Source of the DNA: Vibrio mexicanus | GTDB taxonomy: Bacteria > Pseudomonadota > Gammaproteobacteria > Enterobacterales > Vibrionaceae | Assembly: GCF_001012815.1 (NCBI RefSeq) | Contig: NZ_JYJP01000022.1 | Span: 1-38,438, forward strand | Direction of reading: 5' to 3' | Length of the DNA stretch: 38,438 bases | Part shown: piece by piece, positions 1 through 8,867 of the stretch | Layout of the letters: each line of letters starts with the position of its first letter | Position numbering within the stretch: position 1 is the first letter of the stretch | The notes under the pieces: generated by a model | What the model was told of the DNA's origin: nothing | The model's database searches: none | Seen by the model: the letters and a program-made list of their open reading frames with translations, nothing else | Position numbers and translations under genes: made by a program

Positions 1-48
1 AAGAGACAGTCCTTAGTAGGAAGCCTTTTTGAGAGAGTGGGAGCAGCT

Positions 49-942
49 CTAGCTTGCGATGTTAAGGTTTAATTGAAGATCCAACGGAACATTAGACAAG
101 CGCTTTTGCAAAGTTTGGCGCGCCTTTTTTACGTCTGCAATGGGTAAGTGTTTATCTTCAGTTCTTAAATCAACATCGACCCTGAGCTCTTGACCGACTT
201 TGGTTACGCCTGCCAGTTCTAGGTGTTGATCGAGTTCGTTGTCCACAGCTTGAATCGTTTGGTCCACTTTCTGGATGATCTCTTTGCTTGGTGACATCAT
301 TAGCAGCTCTCGCACCGCTTCTTTTAGCATGTCATAAGGAACCTTAATAAAGTAGAACGACATAAGGATCATCATTGCAGGGTCCGCATAAACGTTAAGC
401 TCTGCATAAGGCGTAAGCGTCATGGCCCAAGCTACTACGAAGCCTACAGTCACCGCTAGGCTGAGAAGCGTATCCATTTGCCACTGTTTCGTCTCTGCGT
501 TAATCAGGCCGGAAGAAAACTGCTTACTCTTCCTCGCTATGTACCACCACGCGTAGCTACAACCTAAAACGTTGATGATACCGAAAATGGTTGCAATCGA
601 AGCGTTAACCTCGCGGCCTCCACTGAACATCGCGGTGACAGCCGAATAAAGAGAGTAACTTACAATCGCTAGAATCACGCTGGCTTTTACCACGATCACG
701 ATAGGCTCGATCATCGCTTTACCGAAAGGAAATCGACCAGCAGAGGGCGTTTGGATATATCGTGATGCGGCTAGCGACAATAAAGTTAGCAGTAGGCTGA
801 CTAAAGAATAAACACCATCAAAAACGATAACCAATGAACCAACCATCAAGCCTAGTACGAGCCCCATGACTGCAAACCCTGATGCAAAAAGGGCTGAGAA
901 AGTGAGAATTCGTTTTTCATTTAAGCTTGTTCGAGCACACAT
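49..942 (-). CDS. CDF-family cation transporter with atypical metal site
   Basis: A 297-residue inner-membrane protein of the cation diffusion facilitator type: about six hydrophobic segments in residues 12-205, followed by a soluble C-terminal domain of about 90 residues like the cytoplasmic dimerisation domain of this family. The family exchanges divalent metal for protons. Aligned by eye with E. coli YiiP, the four transport-site positions (Asp45, Asp49, His153, Asp157) are here Tyr45, Ser49, Gln153 and Asp157, so only one ligand is kept; Asp42 lies nearby. Substrate therefore cannot be guessed as Zn or Fe. It lies downstream of the LysR gene on the same strand with a 284-base gap, so it probably has its own promoter. 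No strong ribosome binding site is visible before the ATG. Family assignment is confident, function is not. Confidence 0.8.
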   Translation of the reverse strand: MCARTSLNEKRILTFSALFASGFAVMGLVLGLMVGSLVIVFDGVYSLVSLLLTLLSLAASRYIQTPSAGRFPFGKAMIEPIVIVVKASVILAIVSYSLYSAVTAMFSGGREVNASIATIFGIINVLGCSYAWWYIARKSKQFSSGLINAETKQWQMDTLLSLAVTVGFVVAWAMTLTPYAELNVYADPAMMILMSFYFIKVPYDMLKEAVRELLMMSPSKEIIQKVDQTIQAVDNELDQHLELAGVTKVGQELRVDVDLRTEDKHLPIADVKKARQTLQKRLSNVPLDLQLNLNIAS

Positions 943-1131
943 AGAATATTACCGTTTAAAAACCTATCTCTATTCTTTGCAACCAGTGGTGAATTTACAA
1001 ACAGAACTTGAATTTATAGAGCGGGAAATATGTGGGTAAAAAATTAAGTGTTTACAAATCAATTATTTATATCGAAACCTTGCCGCCATTAATTTTGACG
1101 GTCACTGATGGGGCGAAAAGTTAAACTGTGA

Positions 1132-1143
1132 TATTGCGCAATA
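1132..1143. promoter_or_regulatory. 12-bp perfect palindrome TATTGCGCAATA upstream of CDF gene
   Basis: The sequence TATTGCGCAATA is its own reverse complement and lies about 190 bases upstream of the CDF start, in an AT-rich gap between the LysR and CDF genes. The symmetry suggests an operator for a dimeric regulator, but no regulator can be named and no clear -35/-10 pair was found next to it. The rest of the 284-base gap shows nothing else recognisable. Confidence 0.3.
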
Positions 1144-1226
1144 AATAGCCGACTGTGCAGTGGTTGGATGGATTTAATATTAGTGAATTTTTTGCTAATT
1201 GTATGAGTTACCAAGAAAGGTTTATT

Positions 1227-2105
1227 TTAGAAATCAAACAGATATTCGTTGAGCTTGTCGGCAAGCCATGTCATCCCCGGATGCTCAATCATGCCAGCAG
1301 CGGTAAACATGCAGTAGTCTTCTTGAGTTAAGCCGTAGGTATGTTTGATCACGGAGAGATCTTGCGCGCGCAAATGGTGGCGAATTAGGGGTTCCGGAAG
1401 TACGCCCCAAGCATCTTCGGTGAGAATGGTACTGAGCATGTAGTCGAAGCTCGAAAAACCAATATGGCGTAAAGAAAAAGGCTGAAGTTCAGGGTTGTCT
1501 TTCTCGTTTAGATAAACCATTACCGCTTGCATAGAATTTCGCAGCACTTCATCAGAGACTCGGCGTAGTTTGCTTAATGGGTGGGATTGCTTACACACCG
1601 ACATCATACGAATCTTGCCAAGTGGCTGGAAGTTGATTCTAGGATCATCGGTTCGCTCATAATCAACGCCAAATGCGTAATCGACTTGTCCGGTTTCAAC
1701 TAAATTGGCCAAGTCACCGCTAGATGCGAGCACCGTATTAAATGATGTTGCAGGGAAACGATTATTCAGTTTATGCGCCAAATCTTGCCAAAACTCATCG
1801 GGTAGGGAATCGTCGCGAGCAATCCAAACTTCGGCGTTAAACTCGCCAGAAGCCTGAGCGCAAGTCTGTTTGATTCTGGCGCTGGTAACAAGCAAGTTCT
1901 CGCAGTCTTTGTAGATTGCTTTGCCCGCTTCAGAGAGCGTCACGTTGTTACCGCTTCGTACAAACAGTTCGGTATTCAGCTCTTTTTCAAGGGCTTTGAT
2001 GGCCATACTCAGCTTGGTTCTGTTGCAATCGAGTTGTCGTGCCGCTTCAGAAACAGAGCCTGTGTCGGCGACTAAACAGAAGGCTTCTACCTGAGATAAG
2101 TTCAT
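1227..2105 (-). CDS. LysR-family transcriptional regulator
   Basis: A 292-residue protein of normal LysR length. Residues 1-60 form the winged helix-turn-helix (the SVSEAARQLDCNRTKLSMAI stretch is the recognition region), followed by the linker helix and a two-lobed effector-binding domain. It is divergent from the small methyltransferase gene, with a 134-base gap holding a 7-7-7 inverted repeat typical of a LysR operator; autoregulation and control of the methyltransferase are inferred from this. The recognition helix carries Cys-Asn-Arg-Thr instead of the more usual Ser/Pro-rich sequence. Target and co-inducer unknown. Confidence 0.9.
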   Translation of the reverse strand: MNLSQVEAFCLVADTGSVSEAARQLDCNRTKLSMAIKALEKELNTELFVRSGNNVTLSEAGKAIYKDCENLLVTSARIKQTCAQASGEFNAEVWIARDDSLPDEFWQDLAHKLNNRFPATSFNTVLASSGDLANLVETGQVDYAFGVDYERTDDPRINFQPLGKIRMMSVCKQSHPLSKLRRVSDEVLRNSMQAVMVYLNEKDNPELQPFSLRHIGFSSFDYMLSTILTEDAWGVLPEPLIRHHLRAQDLSVIKHTYGLTQEDYCMFTAAGMIEHPGMTWLADKLNEYLFDF

Positions 2106-2149
2106 ACTTTGCTCGTTTGTGCTTGAGTCTATGAATCATATACAAATTT

Positions 2150-2170
2150 TTTCAAATTGTCTGTTTGAAA
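2150..2170. promoter_or_regulatory. LysR-type operator candidate
   Basis: A perfect inverted repeat, TTTCAAA then seven bases then TTTGAAA, lies in the divergent gap 45 bases from the LysR start and about 70 from the methyltransferase start. It contains the T-N11-A core usual for LysR binding sites. Binding by the adjacent regulator is an inference from position and symmetry. Confidence 0.5.
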
Positions 2171-2239
2171 GATGTTCCCGAACGCCATTTTGGTTTACTC
2201 TAGAGACTGCTGCCAAATGAATGAAGTAACAGGGAGATC

Positions 2240-2827
2240 ATGATGGCGAATGAATGGGATGAGTACGCAGAAAAGTGGGAACAGAATGAGTCTACGGCTG
2301 TATACGCGTCTAATGCTTTTTATCAGCTCAGCAATCTTATTGATTTAAAAGGCAAACATGTTCTGGATTTCGGGTGTGGAACGGGTCTACTCACTCAGCA
2401 TATGTCACCGCTAGCAAAGGATATTGTAGCGTTAGACGGCTCTGAAGCGATGATTGAAAAGCTTGATGAGAAAGAGCTAGCCAACGTTGAGCCGGTCGTT
2501 GACTATTTAACACGTGGCTTGGTTGCGCAGCACCCTGCGTTTCGCAGTCAGTTTGATGCGGTCGTTGCCTCGTCTGTGTGTGGTTTTTTGCCAAGCTTCT
2601 CTGAAACGGCTGATATTATCTACTCTATCTTGGATAACGGTGGTTACTTTATCCATTGGGATTGGTTAGCTGAAGATGAAGCGCAAGGTTCTGGCCTGAC
2701 TAAAAACAAGGTAGAGCAAGTGCTGACCAGTGTGGGTTTTGTCGATGTTTCAGTCAGCGTACCTTTTGAAATCACAACCGCTGACGGCTCACGAAAAGTC
2801 TTGATGGGTGTGGGTCGTAAGGCTTAG
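2240..2827 (+). CDS. class I SAM-dependent methyltransferase
   Basis: A 195-residue cytosolic methyltransferase. Motif I (VLDFGCGTGLL, about residues 41-51) binds S-adenosylmethionine, and the acidic loop after strand 2 (IVALDGSEAM) holds the ribose-binding Asp. The rest has the Rossmann fold size of UbiE/BioC-like enzymes, without residues that identify the substrate. Two ATG codons stand in tandem (2240 and 2243); AGGGAG at 2231-2236 is spaced better for the second. The divergent LysR gene suggests regulation by it. A strong terminator follows at 2911. Confidence 0.85.
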   Translation: MMANEWDEYAEKWEQNESTAVYASNAFYQLSNLIDLKGKHVLDFGCGTGLLTQHMSPLAKDIVALDGSEAMIEKLDEKELANVEPVVDYLTRGLVAQHPAFRSQFDAVVASSVCGFLPSFSETADIIYSILDNGGYFIHWDWLAEDEAQGSGLTKNKVEQVLTSVGFVDVSVSVPFEITTADGSRKVLMGVGRKA

Positions 2828-2910
2828 CTATGAGTCAGTTGGGGTCGCAAGTCTCGCATTTTTACTCCCCACTATGATATAGGCTTGTCACCTCAACAGT
2901 TTTAAGTTTC

Positions 2911-2941
2911 AAAACGCCCCCTCCAACTGGGGGCGTTTTTT
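2911..2941 (+). terminator. rho-independent terminator (bidirectional)
   Basis: An 11-bp stem, AAAACGCCCCC paired with GGGGGCGTTTT, with a 7-base loop and a T run on the plus side and a T run on the complementary strand. It separates the convergent methyltransferase and acetoacetyl-CoA synthetase genes and can serve both. Confidence 0.9.
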
Positions 2942-2994
2942 GATCATCGCGACTATGTATTAGTGAAGAGCAGATGCCTTTTACCGAACGCTCT

Positions 2995-4983
2995 TTAGGT
3001 TTTAAACTCCGTATTGGCAATATCTTTAACTTGATCGAGTACTTCAGGGTTTGCGATGGCACCTAGGTTCTTGACCTCTTCGCCATGCAGTACTTGTTTT
3101 ACCGCAAGTTCGACGAGTTTTCCTGACTTGGTTCTAGGGATCTCACTAAGGGTATAAATTTCGTGAGGAACATGTCTTGGAGAGCATTTTTCTTTGAGTA
3201 GCTGTTTAATATAGTCTTTCGCCTCATCACACAGTACTTTGCCTTCTAATAATTGCACGAACAAGATAACTCGTTCGTTTCCGTTGTCGTTGAATCCAAC
3301 CGCAATCGAATCGACAATATGGTCGATTCGATTAACCTGCTGATAGATTTCGGCGGTACCGATTCGCACCCCTCCCGGGTTTAACGTAGCATCACTGCGG
3401 CCAAAGAACTGAATCCCGCCTTGCGTTGTCAACATAACATCATCTCCGTGATGCCAGCAGTTTTGATACTTACTCCAGTAGGCGTGATGATAGCGTTCAC
3501 CATTGTCGTGCCAAAAACCAATTGGCTGATTAGGGAAGCTATTGCGGCAGACGAGTTCACCACGTTGCTCGGTGAGTGATTGGCCTTGGTCATCGAACAC
3601 AGCGACATCCATTCCCAAGCCAGCTGCTTGACAGTAACCTCGGTAAACAGGAGATATCGGATTACCTAATACAAAGCATCCGCAAATATCAGTACCACCT
3701 GAAATCGAAGCCAAATGCAGATCGGCTTTGATATGTTCATAGACGTAGTCAAATTGCTCGGGGTAGAGCACAGAGCCTGTCGAGCAAAGTGTTTTCAACT
3801 TGGGTAATCGGAAGCTCGAACTTGGGGATAGCCCTTGTTTATCAATCGCTTCTAGATATTTAGCAGAGGTACCAAACAGGGAAACCTCTGCTTGCTCAGC
3901 GAGTTGCCAAAGACGGTCGGTTTGAGGGTAGACGGGGCTACCATCGTATACCACGAGTGTCGCGCCGCTTGCTAACGATGAAATGTGCCAGTTCCACATC
4001 ATCCAACCGCAGGTGGTGTAGTAAAACACCTTGTCATTGGGCTGCACATCGCAATGAAGTTGGTGTTCTTTAAGATGGTTGAGGACGGTACCACCGATGG
4101 AATGAACAATGCATTTAGGCTTTCCAGTGGTCCCCGATGAGTAGAGGATAAATAGAGGATCATTAAATCCTGCGCGGGTATAACGTATGCCCCGAGGAAT
4201 AAAGCTAGCCAGTACTGCTTGCCAATCCGAGAACTCAAACGAGTTGGTTGAGCTGAAACTTTGTTGCTCTAGATACTCGATTTGGCAGGTATTCGATAGG
4301 CTGGGTAGTTGCTCTACAATGGCGGCATTTTTGCTCGTCATGTCGTGAGTTTTGCCATTGAAGGTGTAACCATTACAACAGAAGAGAACTTTGGGCTGTA
4401 CCTGACCAAAACGTTCAATCACGCTATCGACTCCAAAGTCAGGAGAAGTCGACGTCCAAATCGCGCCGAGGCTGGTGGTGGCAAGCATGGCTACCACGCT
4501 TTCAGGTATATAGGGGAGATATCCGGCGACAACATCGCCTTTTTGTACGCCATTATGATTAAGCCACTGCTGCACAATGGAAACTTGATCGCACAGTGCT
4601 TGCCAAGTCAGGCTGCGCTGTTGATTGTTTTCGTTGTCGAACCAAATAGCGGTTTGGTTCGGTTGTTGAAAAGCGTAAGAGAGCAGATTTTCTGCGTAGT
4701 TGAGCTGAGCTTGAGGAAACCAAATCGTGTCGCGATTCGATTGGAAGCTCTCCCATTTCGGACGTCCCTCACCCACTAGGCAATCTCCTTGATAGCCAAT
4801 GACATCGCAAAACTGCCATACCTCTAACCAAAACTGCTTGGCTTCATTGATCGACCACTGATGCAATGTGTCATAGTTTTCAATCACTTCGCCTTGCATA
4901 TTAATATGTTCAATAAATTGGTTCAGGTTGGATTGAGCCATTCTTTCTGGGGTAGGCGTCCAGATAGGGTGTTGAGCAGACAT
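2995..4983 (-). CDS. acetoacetyl-CoA synthetase (acetoacetate-CoA ligase)
   Basis: About 662 residues, the usual length of acetoacetyl-CoA synthetases, which activate acetoacetate with ATP and CoA in the cytosol. The adenylate-forming signature ILYSSGTTGKPK is present, as is the second core motif around YYTTCGWMMWNW that is typical of this branch, and the C-terminal catalytic-lysine motif PRTKSGKLVE. The start is chosen at the ATG of MSAQHPIWTP because family members begin shortly before an IWTP-type motif; an upstream ATG at 4998 and TTG at 5001 are in frame, and none has a good ribosome binding site. It is divergent from phhA, with a TyrR-type box between. Since phenylalanine and tyrosine degradation ends in fumarate plus acetoacetate, a role in using that acetoacetate is a reasonable inference. 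Confidence 0.92.
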   Translation of the reverse strand: MSAQHPIWTPTPERMAQSNLNQFIEHINMQGEVIENYDTLHQWSINEAKQFWLEVWQFCDVIGYQGDCLVGEGRPKWESFQSNRDTIWFPQAQLNYAENLLSYAFQQPNQTAIWFDNENNQQRSLTWQALCDQVSIVQQWLNHNGVQKGDVVAGYLPYIPESVVAMLATTSLGAIWTSTSPDFGVDSVIERFGQVQPKVLFCCNGYTFNGKTHDMTSKNAAIVEQLPSLSNTCQIEYLEQQSFSSTNSFEFSDWQAVLASFIPRGIRYTRAGFNDPLFILYSSGTTGKPKCIVHSIGGTVLNHLKEHQLHCDVQPNDKVFYYTTCGWMMWNWHISSLASGATLVVYDGSPVYPQTDRLWQLAEQAEVSLFGTSAKYLEAIDKQGLSPSSSFRLPKLKTLCSTGSVLYPEQFDYVYEHIKADLHLASISGGTDICGCFVLGNPISPVYRGYCQAAGLGMDVAVFDDQGQSLTEQRGELVCRNSFPNQPIGFWHDNGERYHHAYWSKYQNCWHHGDDVMLTTQGGIQFFGRSDATLNPGGVRIGTAEIYQQVNRIDHIVDSIAVGFNDNGNERVILFVQLLEGKVLCDEAKDYIKQLLKEKCSPRHVPHEIYTLSEIPRTKSGKLVELAVKQVLHGEEVKNLGAIANPEVLDQVKDIANTEFKT

Positions 4984-5103
4984 AACGACTTGTTCCATCA
5001 AATTGCGGGAGAAAACATCTTCAATAAGTTTGGTTTAAGATTGGGTAATGTCAAACCTGCCGACTAAATCAATTTCCTGATTCTTATACGAAAAAACCTC
5101 AAA

Positions 5104-5121
5104 TGTAAAAATTATGTTACA
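5104..5121. promoter_or_regulatory. TyrR-type box upstream of phhA
   Basis: TGTAAA, six bases, then GTTACA. The TyrR consensus is TGTAAA-N6-TTTACA, so there is a single mismatch. It lies about 90 bases before phhA and about 120 from the divergent acetoacetyl-CoA synthetase gene. TyrR/PhhR proteins control aromatic amino acid genes, including phhA in pseudomonads, so the site fits the neighbours. No TyrR gene is in the window. Confidence 0.65.
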
Positions 5122-5212
5122 GTGGTGTTTTGGGTTTGGTTGTGCTGAAGTTGGTCGCCAAAAAAGGAAAAGGTTAGGCTTAAATGAGTGACCTAACGAG
5201 AGGAGCGGAGTG

Positions 5213-5992
5213 ATGAGTCAATATCATTCCAACCCTGTCAATGAACAAGGATTTGTTGACTGGAGTAAGCAGGAAGACGGTATTTGGCGTGATTTGGTCG
5301 AAAGACAATCGAGCTTAGTGCAGCAGCGGGCTTGCCAAGCCTACCTTGATGGGCTTGAGCTACTTAACTTACCTCAAGGTAGGGTGCCTCAGTTACCTGA
5401 AATCAACCAAGTACTAATGAATGAAACGGGTTGGCGGGTTGAACCTGTACCCGCATTAATCAACTTTGATCGTTTCTTCGATCTATTGGCAAACAAGCGC
5501 TTTCCTGTGGCGACGTTTTTGCGCACTAGGGAAGAGTTTGATTACCTGAAAGAGCCTGATTTTTTTCATGAAATATATGGCCATTGCGCCATGTTAACCA
5601 ATCCAGATTTCGCGCACTTCACTCACCATTACGGACAACTTGGCAAGAGTGCAACGGCGCAAGAGCGTGTTTTTTTGGCGAGGCTCTATTGGTTTACCGT
5701 AGAGTTTGGCTTAGTGAAGCAAAATAGTGATCTAAAAGTCTATGGTGGGGGTATCTTGTCTTCGCCAGGGGAAACCGTCTACGCGCTAGAAAGTAACATA
5801 GCCAAGCGTGTGCCGTTTGATATAGAAACCGTACTAAGAACCCCTTATAGAATCGATATCATGCAGCCTATCTATTTCGTGCTGAATGATCTGAAACAGC
5901 TATATTTGTTGTGTCAGCGAGATTTGATAAGGGACGTCTACAAGGCGCAAAACAAAGGACTGTTAACCCCATTATTTGAACCTGTTAACTAA
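5213..5992 (+). CDS. phhA: phenylalanine-4-hydroxylase
   Basis: A 259-residue bacterial monomer-type phenylalanine hydroxylase that converts Phe to Tyr using O2, non-haem Fe(II) and a tetrahydropterin. The iron triad is visible: His119 and His124 in FFHEIYGHCAML and Glu164 in YWFTVEFG. The Gly-rich VYGGGILSSPGE segment follows. The length matches Pseudomonas/Chromobacterium enzymes without the animal regulatory domain. ATG 5213 is preferred over the GTG just before it because GAGAGGAGCGGAG lies upstream. A 6-bp inverted repeat (GTTAGG at 5173, CCTAAC at 5192) sits in the leader. phhB follows after 44 bases, almost certainly in the same operon. Confidence 0.96.
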   Translation: MSQYHSNPVNEQGFVDWSKQEDGIWRDLVERQSSLVQQRACQAYLDGLELLNLPQGRVPQLPEINQVLMNETGWRVEPVPALINFDRFFDLLANKRFPVATFLRTREEFDYLKEPDFFHEIYGHCAMLTNPDFAHFTHHYGQLGKSATAQERVFLARLYWFTVEFGLVKQNSDLKVYGGGILSSPGETVYALESNIAKRVPFDIETVLRTPYRIDIMQPIYFVLNDLKQLYLLCQRDLIRDVYKAQNKGLLTPLFEPVN

Positions 5993-6036
5993 GTCTTTTT
6001 TACTGAATCATTCCATAATATAGAGGGAGCAAACTC

Positions 6037-6375
6037 ATGCTTAACGAGCTCAAGTGTGAAGCGTGCAGTGGCGATGCCATCGCATTGGATAAAAATCAGC
6101 AGCAACAGCTACTCACAGAACTGACAGATTGGTCTGTGATTGAGCGAGGCGGTATCCCACAGCTTGAAAAAGTGTATAAGTTTAAGAATTACAAACTGGC
6201 GTGGGCCTTTTCTAACAAGGTGTCTGAAATAGCGGAAGAGGAATTTCACCATCCAGCTATTTTATTGGAATGGGGTAAAGTCACCGTGACTTGGTGGAGT
6301 CACGAGATTAAGGGGTTGCATCAAAATGATTTTATCTGCGCAGCCAAATGCGATAAGGCCCTGAACGACGCTTGA
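6037..6375 (+). CDS. phhB: pterin-4a-carbinolamine dehydratase
   Basis: A 112-residue cytosolic enzyme that dehydrates 4a-hydroxytetrahydropterin, regenerating the cofactor used by PhhA. The active-site signature EEEFHHPAILLEWGKVTV holds the two catalytic histidines, and a later WWSHEIKGLHQND segment matches the family. The length is normal. GAGGGAGC upstream is a good ribosome binding site. It is the second gene of the phhA-phhB operon. Confidence 0.95.
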   Translation: MLNELKCEACSGDAIALDKNQQQQLLTELTDWSVIERGGIPQLEKVYKFKNYKLAWAFSNKVSEIAEEEFHHPAILLEWGKVTVTWWSHEIKGLHQNDFICAAKCDKALNDA

Positions 6376-6451
6376 ACAATGGTGCCCGATAGACTAGCGT
6401 ATCGTCAAGCTAACGGGCAGTTAGATGACTTTACTTGGGCAATAATTCTGA

Positions 6452-8783
6452 TTAAGCCAGCTTGGCGCACACTTGATGGGCGTGAATAATCCCTCTCACT
6501 TGCGACTCTGCCACTGGCTTCGATTTGAGGTATCCTTGCATAAAGTCACAGCCGTAGCTCGCCAGAATGTCGAGCTGCGCTTTCGTTTCAACCCCTTCTG
6601 CTACCACATCTAAATCGATGGTTTGCGCCATGTTGATCACTGCATGACACAAGCTGTCAGATTTGGGATTTTGTTGCCCAATACCACTAACGAAGCTTCG
6701 ATCCATTTTCACCACATCAACTGGGTATTCATTGAGCACGCCAAGGGATGAATAGCCCGTACCAAAGTCATCGAGATAAATGGTGACCCCGAGGGACTTA
6801 ATTTTCTCAAGCATAACGGCCGAGCATTCAGAGCTACTGAGTAAAAGTGACTCGGTGATTTCCACACCAATACATTGAGGTGGGAAGGAGTATCGAGAAA
6901 CCGCCTTTTTGAGAGTCAGATAAATATGTTGAGACTCAAATTGCTTAGCAGAAACGTTAATGTTGATTCTAGGCATTAAGGTGATTGTCGAGTCTTTCCA
7001 CAGCGATTCCAAGACTTCGCATGTTTTCTCGACCACCCAGTCTCCGATTTTTATGATATGACCGGTTTCTTCTGCAATCGGAATGAATTTGTCTGGCGGA
7101 ATGAAGCCTCGTTCTGGATGCTGCCAGCGCAACAACGCTTCAAAACCGCTGACTTCATCGTTATGAATTGCGTAAATCGGTTGATACACAAGCTGCAATT
7201 CTTGCTGTTCTAACGCCACAGTGATGTCTTGCTCAAGAGCAAACCTTTGCTTCGCTTGTTGAAACATTTGTTCGTGGAAGAAAGCGATTTTCTCTTGACC
7301 GGATCCTTTCGCCTTATACATAGCAGTATCGGCTTCTCGAAGTATGGTGGCTAGGTCCTGAGAAGGGTCCGTGACGATCGAAACGCCAATACTCGCACCA
7401 ATGTGGAAGGTTTGCCCGTCAATGGTGTAGGGTTCACTCAATACATGAGCATAACGCTTACAGATGCCCTCTAAGGTATGGCGGTTGATTTGCTCAGGAA
7501 GGCAGATCACAAATTCATCACCACCAAAACGAAAACTAATGTCTTGGTTACGGCAATTTTGAACTAAGCGCTTCGCGACTTGTTGTAGTAACTTATCACC
7601 ATGGATATGCCCCATGGAGTCATTAATGTTTTTAAAACGGTCTAAATCGATGAAGAGAATCGAAAAGCCTTCACTCCGGCCTAATGCAACTGACGAATAC
7701 GTTCGTTCACTTCACTCGTAAGGGCCTGACGGTTAAGCATGCCAGTAAGAGTGTCTTGAACTGCTTGTTTGGCTAGCGTCTTGGTTTTCTCTTCTATTAC
7801 TTGGTCTGATACCTTGAGTCGCGTGGCATAGAAATCAATCGCGAGAGAGCCTGAAAAAGTCAGCAGCAATATCAGTGTCACCGCGCTTCCACCATATAGC
7901 AGTATGCTTGTAGAGTCGTCTAATACTGAAATCTCAAACTGCCATTGGCTATTGAATAACTCGATGTTGGCTCGGTTCTCATAGGTGGCAACGCGCTCAA
8001 GCCAATTGTTTTCCGAAAGCTCAGTGCTCACGTGTGTATGAAAGATGGTTTGATCATCTGTTGTCGTGACTTTGATACCAAACTGACGGGAATTAATTTG
8101 CTCCGACCACGTAATCCCCAAGAGTTCATGGATGACGATATTGCCTACCACGAAGCCTGCCAGTGAACCATCATTATTGAAAGAAGGAAGATAGAGTCGG
8201 AAACCAGGTTGCTCATCAATTTGCGTTGCCACGGAAGCAACGCGTTTTGTCTCATAGGCTCGTGCCATGGCTTGGGCTTCGCCTTCACTGAGCTCGAAGC
8301 GATGACCCAAATAATCGCTGCCTTCAAATCTTGGCGAAACATAAAGCACAGGCAAACTGGCTTGTGACAAAAAGTAGGGCAGGTCATCGTTAGCCTGTGG
8401 CGCTGGTGTCACTCGGTATCCAAGGAAACCGTTTTTGAGGGCTCGAACCTCGAGTTCGCGAGTGAGCGTATTTGGCGTTACAGGTAGCAGAGTAACGATT
8501 GGATGATGGAATCGATACCTGTACGATTCTTTAAATAGTTTTGAAACTGTAGCTGGTCGGCGGAATTACTGTTCTCTAGAAACAATCTAGTGGAAGTCAT
8601 CAAAGACTCGACACTTTCAAGACTATGAGATAACGCCTTGAATTTCATATTGAACTGACTTTCTAACTGATGGTTTAGCTCTTTCTCTTCGTAGAGAAAA
8701 ACCGCAGCAAAACCCGCCGCAGCAATGGTGAAGCCTACTAACCAAATAGTCGTCCATGTCTTAAGTGTTAGTGCAGATTTCAA
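6452..8783 (-). pseudogene. CHASE-GGDEF-EAL c-di-GMP protein, frameshifted (probably sequencing deletions)
   Basis: Repaired product about 777 residues: N-terminal membrane segment, periplasmic CHASE sensor domain (GFRLYLPSFNNDGSLAGFVV region), second membrane segment, GGDEF domain with an intact FRFGGDEF motif and RxxD inhibitory site (RNQD, five residues before GGDEF), and EAL domain with an intact EALLRW motif. Both cyclase and phosphodiesterase signatures are kept. The frame is lost near 8490 and near 7680; adding one T at each point (CTCTG and CATTA) restores continuous reading. The first in-frame start is TTG 8783; one more missing T near 8783 would instead give an ATG at 8806, so the start is uncertain. 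Transcription probably begins near 8811 from the promoter at 8818-8846 that overlaps a Fur-like site. Confidence 0.8.
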
Positions 8784-8817
8784 AGCAAAACCGATATTCC
8801 ATTCATTTTGTTGATGA

Positions 8818-8863
8818 ATACTACGGGCAAATACATTTCTTGTAAATGATAATTGATGTCATT
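8818..8863 (-). promoter_or_regulatory. sigma-70 promoter with overlapping Fur-box-like site
   Basis: On the minus strand TTTACA (8846-8841), 17 bases, then TAGTAT (8823-8818) form a good promoter firing towards the GGDEF-EAL gene. Overlapping the -35, bases 8845-8863 read AATGATAATTGATGTCATT. The Vibrio Fur consensus AATGANAATNATTNTCATT is matched at 14 of 16 defined positions by eye count. The site lies in a perfect 9-9-9 inverted repeat (8841-8867) and also in a shorter one (8851-8873) that could fold after the stop of the upstream gene. Confidence 0.5.
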
Positions 8864-8867
8864 TACA

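Noticed and set aside
4309..4779. 156-residue ORF on the plus strand
   Set aside because: Lies wholly antisense to the well-supported acetoacetyl-CoA synthetase gene, has no ribosome binding site or recognisable domain.
6383..6419. TGCCCG/CGGGCA inverted repeat after phhB as a terminator
   Set aside because: The loop is 25 bases and there is no T run on either side.
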